Shown here one piece after another: positions 32,881-41,812 of a DNA stretch of 64,000 bases; within the stretch, counting starts at the first letter, position 1, and each line of letters opens with the position of its first letter. The position numbers were made by a program, and so were the translations under genes. Below the pieces are notes generated by a model that saw nothing but the letters and a program-made list of their open reading frames with translations, made no database searches and was not told the DNA's origin. This DNA comes from Phytoactinopolyspora mesophila (GTDB taxonomy: Bacteria; Actinomycetota; Actinomycetes; Jiangellales; Jiangellaceae): contig NZ_WLZY01000001.1 in the NCBI RefSeq assembly GCF_010122465.1, positions 124,001 to 188,000 on the forward strand, in the 5' to 3' direction.

Positions 32881-32991
32881 CCCCCAAGTCCGGTGATCGT
32901 CAGTGCGTTGTGGTCACTGTGGGGTGATCATCAGTACGCCGTGGTCGCGGGATAGCGACCACAACGCACTGACGATCACCGGACTTGGGGG
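32881..32991. terminator. Very long perfect inverted repeat between convergent genes (family C, copy 1)
   Basis: The arms 32881-32915 and 32957-32991 are 35 bp each and exactly complementary (outer CCCCCAAGTCCGGTGATCGT). The 41-nt loop contains GGTGATCATCAGTACGCC-GTGGTCGCG, a diverged direct copy of the arm itself, so the structure is nested. It lies between the stops of the PaaX-like and acetyltransferase genes. A relative is at 58271-58334. Confidence 0.8.
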
Positions 32992-33042
32992 AACGTTTAT
33001 CCCGGGTGGGCTATCAGCTAGGCGTTCCCAGGCGAAGCCTCG

Positions 33043-34338
33043 TTAGAAGGCGAACGAGTTGAATGGTTCCGGGTCAACGCGGAACAGCCGGGAAAGGGTC
33101 GTCACGGCTTCGGGGCGGTGCGGGCGGATGCGGTCCGCTGAGGCGAGCAGCGCAGCCGAGACCCCGCCGAGGTAGAGGGAACTGAGGGCCTGGATGTCCA
33201 GGGTGAGATCCGGCTGCGCGTTCGTTCGTGCGCACGTGGCTCCGTCCGGGCCGGCGTCGAGCCGCCAGGTGCCGGTGTTGGCCGGACACATGGCGTCGTC
33301 GTCGATGGTCAGCGTGATGCCGCCGGCGACGTCGTAGGAGCGGGACTCGAGTGCTGTCGGCACCTCGAGCAGCCGGACCCACAGGTTGTCGGATTGCCTC
33401 GTGACGCGCAGCGCGCGCGGATTGTGGAGCATCCAGCGCAGGGGTTCATCAGCTGGTCGTGGGGCAGCGACGATCCGCTTGGTCAGATCGAAGTCGAGCA
33501 GTAACTGCCACAGGGCACGATAGGCGTTGTTGTTGGTGGCCTGCAGCGCCTCGACGATCAGCGTGCCGGTGTCCTCGAGCCGTGGTGACCATGGCAACCG
33601 GAAGTTGGCGATACCGTCGATGTCGCCCTCCGGGGTCCGGTGGATGAGGTATCGCAGCGGACCGTCGTCAGTACCGTCGGCTTCGTCGGAAAGACCGGCC
33701 CATTGACCTGCCCGTGCTGACAACTCGCCAACCCGGTCCTTGCGGGCGATGTCATGGACCGCCGGCCATGCCTCGCGAGCCATTGCTGCGTCGACGAGCT
33801 CGAGGGAGCCAGGGGGCTGTTCGGCTTCTCGTAGCGTGGCCTCGGGCCGCTCGATCTCCCAGCGAGTGCGCACGGTAGCCGGAGAGAAGCCAAAGCGCCC
33901 GTAGATGCTGCCTTCACTCGCGCTGAGGGCGGCGACGGGCTCCCCACGATCGAGGGCTTCGTCGAACATCGCCTGGATCATGCCCCGTAACAGTCCGCGG
34001 CGACGGTGGGTAGCGACCACGCCGGTGGCCGTCACACCGCCCATCGGTAGCTGATTGAGCCCGGGCACAGTGATTTCGAACGACAACATGGCGGAGGCGC
34101 CCACCAGCCGGCCGTCGACAAAGGCGGCCTGCGGGTGAAACCTCTCGCTCGCCATGAGCTTCTCGGCGGCAGCCTCCAGTTGGTCTTGAGTCATCGGCTG
34201 CCGCGGCGGCCACGCGGCAGAGCCGCCGTACCAGGCCGCGGGCGCGGGTTCCCAATGCGGCAAACCGTTCGCGTAGGGCAACACCTTGAGGTAGTCAATG
34301 GCCTCGGACCTTTTGAACGCGCGTATCTCGGTAGCCAC
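33043..34338 (-). CDS. GNAT acetyltransferase, Eis-like
   Basis: Acetyl-CoA-dependent N-acetyltransferase of the Eis type, 431 residues, with two GNAT folds and a C-terminal sterol-carrier-like domain. Landmarks: GVTATGVVATHRRRGLLRGM (acetyl-CoA pyrophosphate loop), ALSASEGSIYGRFGFSPAT, and a C-terminal carboxylate as in Eis (ends EPFNSFAF). Eis homologues acetylate lysines or amines, including aminoglycosides, though many have other roles. GTG 34338 (V-ATEIRAFKRSEA) is chosen; the frame is open to 34572 but that part reads like non-coding. Divergent from the DUF222 gene. Confidence 0.88.
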   Translation of the reverse strand: MATEIRAFKRSEAIDYLKVLPYANGLPHWEPAPAAWYGGSAAWPPRQPMTQDQLEAAAEKLMASERFHPQAAFVDGRLVGASAMLSFEITVPGLNQLPMGGVTATGVVATHRRRGLLRGMIQAMFDEALDRGEPVAALSASEGSIYGRFGFSPATVRTRWEIERPEATLREAEQPPGSLELVDAAMAREAWPAVHDIARKDRVGELSARAGQWAGLSDEADGTDDGPLRYLIHRTPEGDIDGIANFRLPWSPRLEDTGTLIVEALQATNNNAYRALWQLLLDFDLTKRIVAAPRPADEPLRWMLHNPRALRVTRQSDNLWVRLLEVPTALESRSYDVAGGITLTIDDDAMCPANTGTWRLDAGPDGATCARTNAQPDLTLDIQALSSLYLGGVSAALLASADRIRPHRPEAVTTLSRLFRVDPEPFNSFAF

Positions 34339-34621
34339 GCCGACGACTTTATAGATGCTTGGGGAGTCCGGCGACGTAATTTCGGCGCCGGTGCCGATGC
34401 GGGAGCTGAGGTGGTCGTCGACGTCGCCCCTGCGGACCGAAGGCGGCAGCATGGGCCGAAGGTGGCCACCGGCACGGCCGAAGGTGGCCACCGGCCGGGT
34501 CCGTCTTAGCCCACTGAGATCAAAGCAGGTCGGTGGCCGGGGACTGGAAGGTCCACGGAGTCTCAACGTCAATTCTGGTAAACCAGTTGAGTGGGAACGC
34601 GTGTTCGATTAACCTTAAAGG

Positions 34622-36529
34622 ATGGACGCGAGGAGCAGCACCCCCACCGCTTCGGGGCAGGACGTGCCCGGAGAAGGCGCTGGTGTGGGTGATGTCGACG
34701 CGGAATGGGCACGGCTGATCGAGGCCGAGCTGGCCGGATACGAGCCCACACCTGGGCCGTTTTCCGATGCGCCGGACCCGGCCTGGGGTGATCTGTGGGG
34801 ATGGCACCCGCCCGAGGTGGATGCCACCATCGAAGCGTCGTTCGCCGCTATACCGCATTCACCAGCGCCCAGCAGTGGGGCTGCGGGGGAGGTCCCGCCT
34901 CATGGTGTGACTGCAGGGGACACACCGCCCAGTGGTGGGGCTGCGGGTGACGTGCCGCCCAGTGGTGCGGCTTTGCGGGATGTGCCCGGTGTGGAGCAGT
35001 CGCCGATCGCGCAGATGCTCCCGGGTGTGCCGCTGGCGGCCGTGCTGGACTCGGTTGAGACCTCGGCGGCGGGGGTTCATGAGCTCGCCGACGCGGTGGC
35101 CGCGTGGGAACGGTTGATCGCTTGGTGCGCGGCCAAGCAGGCCGAAGCCGCCACCGAGTTGACCCGTCGCCCGGAGCTACGCCCCGATGATGGGGGCGGG
35201 CAGTTCGCCGCGCTGCATCCGGTGCCGGTCACGGCGTCGGCGTTGTGCGCTGTGCGGCCGTGGACGAAACCACAAGCGGAGAAACTCGTCGACCACGCCG
35301 TCACCCTGGTGCAGACCTACCCGAAGGTCCATCAGGCGTTGGCTGAGGGCTGCTTGGATGTGTCCAAGGCGCGGATCCTGACCCGCGCGTTGGACAAGTG
35401 TGATGCCGAGGTGGCCGCGCTGATTGAGAAGGCCGTGTTGCCGTTCGTGCACGACTGGACCGAGGTGAAGCTGTCCCGCGTGGTCAACGAGATGCTGCAT
35501 GAACTCGACGCCGCCGGGTCGAAGCGCCGCCGCCGTGAGGCTCGTGATCGCCGTGACGTGTGGCTGCAACCCGGCGAAGACGGCATGTCCTGGCTCATCG
35601 CCTACCTCCCCGCAGAAGAAGCCACCGCAGTCATGGCCGCCCTCAACGCCGCCGCCGACACCCGAGCCACCAGCGACGCCGGAGCCGCCACTTCGGCAGC
35701 CAGCAGCCCGGGCGACGCTGGGCCGGGAGACGCCACCCCGAGCGACGCGACGCCGGGTGATGCTGGGTCGGGAGACGCGACGCCGGGTGCTGCCGGATCG
35801 GGCGACGCCGGGCGGCGGCCGCCGACACGTGATCCGCGTACCCGGGGGCAGCGGCGCGCGGATGCGCTGGCGTCGTTCGGGTGGATGTCGCTGAGCACCG
35901 GGCACCTAGGCGGCCGCGAATGCGCCAGTTGTGGCGCACCAGCCGGCACCCGGCTGTCCCAGGCACATGGCCGGGCAGTCACCGTGAACGTTACCGTGCC
36001 CATGTCCACATTGCTGGGCCTCGATGAACACCCCGCCCACCTGGACGGCTACGGCCCCATCGACGCCGACGCCGCCCGCACACTCGCCGCGGCTGGATTC
36101 TGGACGTGGGTCGGCACCGCACCCGCCGGCGGACACGCCCTCGACTACGGCACCACCCGCTACACCCCACCACAAGAACTCGTCGACTTCGTCCTGCTGC
36201 GCGACCGCGAATGCCTCATGCCCGGCTGCCACCAACCAGCCCAACGCTGCGAAATCGACCACCGCCGCCCGTGGCCCTATGGCCCCACCTCAGCCTGCAA
36301 CTGCTCCGCCCTATGCAAACCCTGTCACGTGCAAAAACACCGCGCCGGGTGGATAGTCGAGCATCTCGGCGACGGCCGCCAACGCTGGACCAGCCCCACC
36401 GGACACGCCTGCATCGTCACCATCCCCCGAATCGCACCAGACGCGCCTAGATCGAACACCCCCACAGGCGGTGACCGACATCCGTCGCGGCGGGCCACGA
36501 CGCGGCAGCCAGATGATCCGCCTTTCTGA
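34622..36529 (+). CDS. DUF222 (13E12-type) HNH endonuclease domain protein
   Basis: Protein of 635 residues of the actinobacterial 13E12 repeat family. A DUF222 helical domain spans about residues 140-330 (KPQAEKLVDHAVTLVQTYPK, VSKARILTRALDKCDAEVAA), and a C-terminal HNH nuclease domain holds MPGCHQPAQRCEIDHRRPWP and CNCSALCKPCHVQKHRAGW with the expected Cys and His metal ligands. Two low-complexity insertions are present: residues about 80-120 (SGGAAGDVPPSGAALRDVP units) and 355-400 (repeated GDATPGDAG-like units from near 35707 to 35815). These genes are multicopy in many actinobacteria and may be remnants of mobile nuclease elements; the cellular role is not established. ATG 34622 has AAAGG close by. 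Confidence 0.85.
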   Translation: MDARSSTPTASGQDVPGEGAGVGDVDAEWARLIEAELAGYEPTPGPFSDAPDPAWGDLWGWHPPEVDATIEASFAAIPHSPAPSSGAAGEVPPHGVTAGDTPPSGGAAGDVPPSGAALRDVPGVEQSPIAQMLPGVPLAAVLDSVETSAAGVHELADAVAAWERLIAWCAAKQAEAATELTRRPELRPDDGGGQFAALHPVPVTASALCAVRPWTKPQAEKLVDHAVTLVQTYPKVHQALAEGCLDVSKARILTRALDKCDAEVAALIEKAVLPFVHDWTEVKLSRVVNEMLHELDAAGSKRRRREARDRRDVWLQPGEDGMSWLIAYLPAEEATAVMAALNAAADTRATSDAGAATSAASSPGDAGPGDATPSDATPGDAGSGDATPGAAGSGDAGRRPPTRDPRTRGQRRADALASFGWMSLSTGHLGGRECASCGAPAGTRLSQAHGRAVTVNVTVPMSTLLGLDEHPAHLDGYGPIDADAARTLAAAGFWTWVGTAPAGGHALDYGTTRYTPPQELVDFVLLRDRECLMPGCHQPAQRCEIDHRRPWPYGPTSACNCSALCKPCHVQKHRAGWIVEHLGDGRQRWTSPTGHACIVTIPRIAPDAPRSNTPTGGDRHPSRRATTRQPDDPPF

Positions 36530-36603
36530 CCGACACCGGTAGGTGACCATCGCGGAACGTCGGAACACACGTGCTTCGACGAGCGCACACAGCCTCGACA
36601 GGC

Positions 36604-38127
36604 TCACACGCGCGGGTTCTTGAGCTGCTTCTTCAGGAGTTTTCCGGCGGCGCTTCGCGGCAGTCCGTCGACGAGTGTGAGCGACTTCGGGATCTTGTAC
36701 CGGGCCAGCCGGTCCTGCAGGTACTGGACCATATCGTCGAACGTCAGCGACCGGCCCGGCAGCAGGACGACGAACACCTGGCCGACCTCGCCCCACCGCT
36801 GGTCAGGTACGCCGATGACGGCGCAGTCGGCGACGGCCGGATGTCCCGACAGCGCGTTCTCGATCTCAGCCGGGTACACGTTCTCTCCGCCTGAGATAAA
36901 CATGTCTTTGACCCGGTCGACGATGGTGAAGAAGCCGTCCTCATCCTGGATGGCGACGTCCCCGGAGCGCAGCCAGCCGTCCTCGCCGAGGACCGAACGA
37001 GTCAAGTCAGGTTTGTTCCAGTAACCCTGCATGACGTGTGGCCCGCGGCAGCGTATTTCGCCACGTTCACCGGGTGGCACCGGCTTTCCGGTGTGGTCGA
37101 CCACCTCGGCATCGGTGAAGAAACAAGGGGTCCCTGCCGTGCCGGCCTTGCGCTGGCTCTCCCGTGCCTGCAGGAAAAGCACCCCGGGGGAGGCCTCGGT
37201 CATGCCGTAACCCTGCATGAATGTCAGCCCGCGGGCTTGATACGTGCGGATCAGCGTGTCTGGGACGGGAGCGCCACCGGCGGTGAGCGCTCGGATCGAG
37301 GAGAGGTCCGCGCTCTCCCAGCCGGGCGCTTGGGTCAACGCCTGGAACATCGTCGGAACGCCGAACATCCACGTCACCCGGTATTCGGCGATCAGCTTCA
37401 AAGTCTGCTGTGGATCGAAAGCCGACATGAGCACAGCCGTGCCGCCTTTGATGAAGGTCGGCAGGAAGGTCTGGTTCAACGCCGCGGTGTGAAACATCGG
37501 AGCGTTGATGAGTGAGACCTCGTCACGTGCGATGTCGACGTCGATCATGACGTTATAGACGTTCCACGCCAGGTTCGCATGGCTCAACGTCACACCCTTG
37601 AGTTGCCCGGTTGTCCCCGACGTATACATGATCATTGCGATGTCGTCGAACCCGATGGGCACGTGCGGGGGATGTGCCGAGCCGCCGGCCACCAGCCTTT
37701 CGAGCGGAGCGTAATCACCAACCGGTTCGCTGCCGGCCACAACGACGTGCCGCACCGGCGCGCGCTCGACGAGGTCGGCCGCGAGCGGAGCCAAGCCGGG
37801 GGTGACGACCAGCACGGCAACCTCGGCTTCGCCGACCACCTCCGCCAGTTCGGCCGCGGCCAGCCGCACGTTCAACGGCACGAAGACGCCGCCGGCAGCG
37901 CAGGTGGCGAACATGGTCTCCACAAACGCCGGGTGGTTCGGACCGAGGAATCCAACCCGGTCTCGTGCTCCGACCCCCAGGCCGATCAACGCGTTGGCCA
38001 GCCGGTTCACTCGCTCGTCGAGCTGCCCGTAGGTCCACGTCTGGCCTTCGTACACGATGGCCGGATCGCCCGGCGCGATCCGCGCCCGGCGCCGCGGCCA
38101 GGATCCGAGACCCCAGTTCTCCACCAT
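36604..38127 (-). CDS. Acyl-CoA synthetase (AMP-forming)
   Basis: Activates a carboxylic acid to its CoA thioester via an acyl-adenylate; 507 residues, cytosolic. The AMP-binding P-loop is MYTSGTTGQLKGVTLSHANL, the second core motif GYGMTEASPGVLF, and the hinge/adenylation motif GWLRSGDVAIQDEDGFFTIV then DRVKDMFISGGENVYPAEIE; the catalytic Lys lies in PRSAAGKLLKKQL at the end. ATG 38127 follows GGAGGGAG; an upstream in-frame extension to 38271 is rejected. It is the last gene of a minus-strand operon with an amidohydrolase, a MaoC hydratase, an SDR and a TRAP importer, so it likely activates the acid brought in by that transporter. Confidence 0.92.
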   Translation of the reverse strand: MVENWGLGSWPRRRARIAPGDPAIVYEGQTWTYGQLDERVNRLANALIGLGVGARDRVGFLGPNHPAFVETMFATCAAGGVFVPLNVRLAAAELAEVVGEAEVAVLVVTPGLAPLAADLVERAPVRHVVVAGSEPVGDYAPLERLVAGGSAHPPHVPIGFDDIAMIMYTSGTTGQLKGVTLSHANLAWNVYNVMIDVDIARDEVSLINAPMFHTAALNQTFLPTFIKGGTAVLMSAFDPQQTLKLIAEYRVTWMFGVPTMFQALTQAPGWESADLSSIRALTAGGAPVPDTLIRTYQARGLTFMQGYGMTEASPGVLFLQARESQRKAGTAGTPCFFTDAEVVDHTGKPVPPGERGEIRCRGPHVMQGYWNKPDLTRSVLGEDGWLRSGDVAIQDEDGFFTIVDRVKDMFISGGENVYPAEIENALSGHPAVADCAVIGVPDQRWGEVGQVFVVLLPGRSLTFDDMVQYLQDRLARYKIPKSLTLVDGLPRSAAGKLLKKQLKNPRV

Positions 38128-38171
38128 TGGCACTCCCTCCGGCCGGCGTTGTCTTCCCGGCCAGATCGACG

Positions 38172-39089
38172 TCAGTTCAACGCCAGTCCGAGTGCTCGGA
38201 CCGCATTGTCCTTGAGAATGAGTGGTCGTACTTCGGGTTTGAGATCGAGCTGGCCGAAGTCTGCCAGCCATCGGTCCGGGGTGATCACCGGATAGTCCGA
38301 CCCGAACAGCACCTTGTGCTTGAGCAAGGAGTTCGCCTGGCGCACGAGCTGCGGGGGAAAGTACTTCGGGGACCAGCCAGACAGGTCGATGAACACGTTC
38401 GGCTTGTGGGTCGCCACCGACAGGGCCTCATCCTGCCACGGCACCGATGGATGTGCACAGATGATCGTCAGGTCGGGGAAGTCCACGGCGACATCGTCGA
38501 GTTCCATCGGGTTGGAGTACTTCAGCCGGATTCCTCGTCCGCCGCGCAGGCCGGCACCGATGCCGGTCTGGCCGGAGTGGAACAGGGCCGGGACCCCCAG
38601 TTCTTGGATGGCGTCATACAGGGGGTAGGCCAGCCGATCGCTCGGGAAGAACGCCTGCAGGGACGGATGGAACTTGAACCCCCGCACACCGTAGTCCTCG
38701 ACCAGGCGCCGGGCATCGCGCGCGGCGGCCCGTCCACGATGTGGGTCGATACTGGCGAACGGGAGCAGGATGTCCGCGTGCTGGGCGCAGTCGGCGGCTA
38801 TCTCCTCATTGCTGATCGGCGGGTGTCCGGTGGCCGACTCAGCGTCGACGGTGAACACCACGGCCGCGATCCGCCGTTCCCGGTAGTACGCGGCGATGTC
38901 CCCAATCGCGGCCTGCGGCGCACCGGCTTTGAAGTAGGCCGCCTTCCCAGCTTCCAGTGCGGGCGGCAGCGAGGGGTGCCCGCACGCGGAGATCTCCGCG
39001 TGGACGTGCACATCGATGGCGACGAGCCCGGAGACATCGATGGATGGTGCCGGCGACGTCCCTGCTCGGCCCGAATCGGGCGCGCTCAC
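38172..39089 (-). CDS. Amidohydrolase (amidohydrolase_2 / ACMSD-like)
   Basis: Metal-dependent hydrolase or decarboxylase of the TIM-barrel amidohydrolase_2 group, 305 residues. The first metal motif is AIDVHVHAEI (H-x-H), with FKFHPSLQAFFPSD, CAHPSVPWQDEAL and a terminal LFGSDYPVITPDRW supplying further His and Asp ligands. GTG 39089 overlaps the MaoC stop (GTGA); a TTG at 39098 is less likely. Members of this group decarboxylate or hydrolyse cyclic and aromatic acids, so with the acyl-CoA ligase it suggests ring or side-chain catabolism. The exact reaction is unknown. Confidence 0.87.
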   Translation of the reverse strand: MSAPDSGRAGTSPAPSIDVSGLVAIDVHVHAEISACGHPSLPPALEAGKAAYFKAGAPQAAIGDIAAYYRERRIAAVVFTVDAESATGHPPISNEEIAADCAQHADILLPFASIDPHRGRAAARDARRLVEDYGVRGFKFHPSLQAFFPSDRLAYPLYDAIQELGVPALFHSGQTGIGAGLRGGRGIRLKYSNPMELDDVAVDFPDLTIICAHPSVPWQDEALSVATHKPNVFIDLSGWSPKYFPPQLVRQANSLLKHKVLFGSDYPVITPDRWLADFGQLDLKPEVRPLILKDNAVRALGLALN

Positions 39090-39547
39090 ATGAACCAACG
39101 TTCGAGGAAGCGGGCCACGCAGGCCGGCTTGGTGCCGCCTTCCACCTCGAAGGTGATGGTGTAGGCGGTCTGCACCCCGCCGCTGACCTCGCTGACGTCG
39201 TCGACGACGACACTGGCGCGGACCTTACTGCCGACCGGGACCGGCGCCGGGAACCGTACCTTGTCGAGGCCGTAGTTCACCCCCATCGAGAAGCCCTTGA
39301 CCTGCAGTAGTTCGGTCAGCACCACCGGGATCGAGGCCAGCGTGAGGAAGCCGTGGGCGATGGTGCCGCCGAACGGGCCGCCGGCGGCGCGCTCGGCGTC
39401 GACGTGGATCCACTGGTTGTCTCCGGTCGCCGCGGCGAATTGGTCGACCTGCTCCTGGGGCACCGGCAGCCAGTCAGTAGGGCCGAGGTGCTGGCCGACC
39501 AGTGCCTTGAGACCGTCGACACCGTCGACCACCCGTGGTGTGCTCAT
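39086..39547 (-). CDS. MaoC-family (R)-specific enoyl-CoA hydratase
   Basis: Hot-dog fold hydratase of 153 residues. The hydratase-2 catalytic motif is ATGDNQWIHVDAERAAGGPF with Asp and His in D-x4-H spacing, followed by GGTIAHGFLTLASIPVVL. It hydrates trans-2-enoyl-CoA to (3R)-hydroxyacyl-CoA. It sits between the SDR and the amidohydrolase (GTGA overlap with the latter), so the SDR is probably its partner dehydrogenase. Confidence 0.92.
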   Translation of the reverse strand: MSTPRVVDGVDGLKALVGQHLGPTDWLPVPQEQVDQFAAATGDNQWIHVDAERAAGGPFGGTIAHGFLTLASIPVVLTELLQVKGFSMGVNYGLDKVRFPAPVPVGSKVRASVVVDDVSEVSGGVQTAYTITFEVEGGTKPACVARFLERWFM

Positions 39548-39590
39548 CGTTCTTCCTCTCGTGTGTTTCGTTACCTGAAATCGGCCGCGC

Positions 39591-40472
39591 TCACAGCTGC
39601 GACAGCAGCCAGTCGCCGTGAGCAGCGGCGCCGTCGAACTCGAGTCCGCCGTTCAAGCTGGCGACGTCGTCCCAGCGTTTCGCCAGGGTTTCCGGGCTGA
39701 TCGAGGCCCCGAAATGCACCCCGGGCCCTTGTGTCACTGCGACCCGGGCGACGTGCCCTCCGCCGGCGGCGAGGATCGAGCCGCTGGTGGGGCAGGCGGC
39801 CGAGCACAAGAGCGCGACCACCGGCGCGACGAGGTCGGGGTCGATCTTGGCCAGCGCTTCCGGCGGCAGGATGGTCTCGGTCATCGGCGACGCCGCCACC
39901 GGTGCGACGGCGTTGACCGCGATGCCGGCTTTACGGCCTTCGATGGCCAGGGTCCGAGTCAGACCGACCAGCGCCATCTTGGCCGCCGCATAGTTGGCCT
40001 GGCCGAAGTTGCCGTAGAGACCGGCCGGCGACGTGGTGTTCACGACGCGGCCGTATCCCTGCTCCTTCAGGTGCGGCCACGCCGCCATCGTGACGTGGAA
40101 GGCCCCGAGCACGTGTACCTCGAGTACGTCGCGGACCTCCTGCTCGGTCATCTTCGCGAATGACCGGTCCCGGAGGATGCCGGCGTTGTTGACGACGGCG
40201 TCGACCTGGCCGAATGCGTCCAGCGCTGAGGCCACGATGGCAGCTGCGTCCGCCGGATTGTCCACCGAAGACCGGTTGGCGACGGCCCTCCCACCGGCAG
40301 CGGTGATCTCGGCGGCGACGACGTCCGCCGAGGGACCGTTGTCACCAGTGCCGACGTCGTTGACAACCACGCTGGCGCCGCGCCGCGCCAGCAGCATCGC
40401 GTAGCTGCGGCCCAGGGCGCCTCCAGCGCCGGTGACGATGACGACGCGGCCGGCGAGTCCTATTTCTGGCAC
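39591..40472 (-). CDS. SDR-family 3-hydroxyacyl-CoA dehydrogenase (MFE-2-like)
   Basis: NAD(P)-dependent short-chain dehydrogenase of 293 residues. The cofactor motif is VVIVTGAGGALGRSYAMLLA, with VVVNDVGTGDNGPSAD behind it, NNAGILRD, and the catalytic Ser/Tyr/Lys seen in TTSPAGLYGNFGQANYAAAK. GRSYA and VVVNDVG resemble the dehydrogenase part of peroxisomal multifunctional enzyme 2, which acts on (3R)-hydroxyacyl-CoA made by a MaoC hydratase. GTG 40472 has a perfect AAGGAGG nine nt upstream. The upstream 29-codon extension is rejected. Confidence 0.92.
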   Translation of the reverse strand: MPEIGLAGRVVIVTGAGGALGRSYAMLLARRGASVVVNDVGTGDNGPSADVVAAEITAAGGRAVANRSSVDNPADAAAIVASALDAFGQVDAVVNNAGILRDRSFAKMTEQEVRDVLEVHVLGAFHVTMAAWPHLKEQGYGRVVNTTSPAGLYGNFGQANYAAAKMALVGLTRTLAIEGRKAGIAVNAVAPVAASPMTETILPPEALAKIDPDLVAPVVALLCSAACPTSGSILAAGGGHVARVAVTQGPGVHFGASISPETLAKRWDDVASLNGGLEFDGAAAHGDWLLSQL

Positions 40473-40512
40473 AGAGGTCCTCCTTGATGAGTGGTATGCC
40501 GACACGGATGGG

Positions 40513-41811
40513 TCACCGCATCGCGCTCGGAAGCCAGGTGGCGAGGGCGGGAAAGGCAATCACTACGGCAATGGCCACGCACAACGTCAGCCAGAAGGGC
40601 ACCAGCCCACGAAAGACCTTGCCCAGCGAAATGCCGGTCAGCCCGGAGACGACGAAGGTGATCAGGCCGATCGGCGGGGTGAGCAGGCCGGTCAGCAGCA
40701 TCATGATGGTGACCACGCCGAACCACACGCCGTCGTAGCCGAGGTCGATGATGATCGGATACATCATCGGAGTCATGATCACCAGAATCGCGATCTCGTC
40801 CATGATGGCGCCGAGCGCGAGGTAGATCAGGAAGATGATGCCGACGATCAGCCAGGGTGTCAGATCGATCTCGCCGACGGTCTGGCCGAGCCACATGGGG
40901 ATGCGGGTGACGGCCAGGAAGAATCCGAACATCTGGCCGGCGATCATCAGCAGGAAGATCTGCGCGGTGACGGTGATCGTCTCGTTCACGCTGGCGCCCA
41001 GGGCGGACCGGTTGAGCCGGCGGGTGAGCAGCCCGTACATCAGCGCGAGAAACGCGCCGGCCACACCTGACTCGGTCGGGGTGAAGAAGCCGAAGTAGAG
41101 CCCGCCCATACTGATCGCGAAGATGACGGGAACCGGCCAGACCCGGCGGATCGCCCCAATCACGGTGACACCCGGCCGCTCGGTGTTCGCGGGCGCCAGC
41201 CCTGGGCGGCGGCGCACCAACAGGTAGGCCGTGGTCATGAGCAGCATCGCGGTCAACACGCCGGGGACAAACCCGGCGATCAGCACTTGGCCGATGGGTT
41301 CCTGAGTCAACACGCCATAGAGGACCAACAGCGCACTCGGGGGGATCAGCGCCCCGAGGGTGCCACCGACGGCAGCGGAGGCCGCGGACAGCCCGTCGTC
41401 GTAGCCGTGCCGTCGCATCTGCGGAACCGCGACCCGTGACATGGTCGAGGCCGAGGCGACACTCGAGCCGCTGACGGCGGCGAACATGGTCGACGCCCCG
41501 ATGGTGGCGACGGCGAGCCCGCCCTTGACCCGCCACAGGAACCGGTCCAGCGACAAGTACGCGTCGCGGCCCAGCCCCGCGTTCGCGAGCAGCATCCCCA
41601 TGAAGATGAAGAACGGGATCACCGACAAGCTGTACATCGACGCGCCGCGGAACGCGTCGGCGCCGAGGCGCGCCAAAGCCGCGTCGGGGGTGACGATGAA
41701 GCTGTAGCCGCATACCGCGACAACGATCATGGCTATCGCGACCGGAACGCGCAACGCGATCAGGAGCAGCATGACGGCGATGCCGAGGAGGCCGACCAGC
41801 TCGAATGCCAT
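40513..41811 (-). CDS. TRAP transporter large permease (DctM family)
   Basis: Main translocating subunit of a sodium-coupled TRAP importer; 432 residues with about 12 hydrophobic segments. Typical features are PVAIAMIVVAVCGYSFIV near the N-terminus, MLLANAGLGRDAYLSLDRFL, GGTLGALIPPSALLVLYGVL and LTPPIGLITFVVSGLTGISL near the end. It is encoded next to the small permease and binding protein in the order P-Q-M. The ATG at 41811 is 1 nt from the end of dctQ. Confidence 0.94.
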   Translation of the reverse strand: MAFELVGLLGIAVMLLLIALRVPVAIAMIVVAVCGYSFIVTPDAALARLGADAFRGASMYSLSVIPFFIFMGMLLANAGLGRDAYLSLDRFLWRVKGGLAVATIGASTMFAAVSGSSVASASTMSRVAVPQMRRHGYDDGLSAASAAVGGTLGALIPPSALLVLYGVLTQEPIGQVLIAGFVPGVLTAMLLMTTAYLLVRRRPGLAPANTERPGVTVIGAIRRVWPVPVIFAISMGGLYFGFFTPTESGVAGAFLALMYGLLTRRLNRSALGASVNETITVTAQIFLLMIAGQMFGFFLAVTRIPMWLGQTVGEIDLTPWLIVGIIFLIYLALGAIMDEIAILVIMTPMMYPIIIDLGYDGVWFGVVTIMMLLTGLLTPPIGLITFVVSGLTGISLGKVFRGLVPFWLTLCVAIAVVIAFPALATWLPSAMR

Positions 41812-41812
41812 A

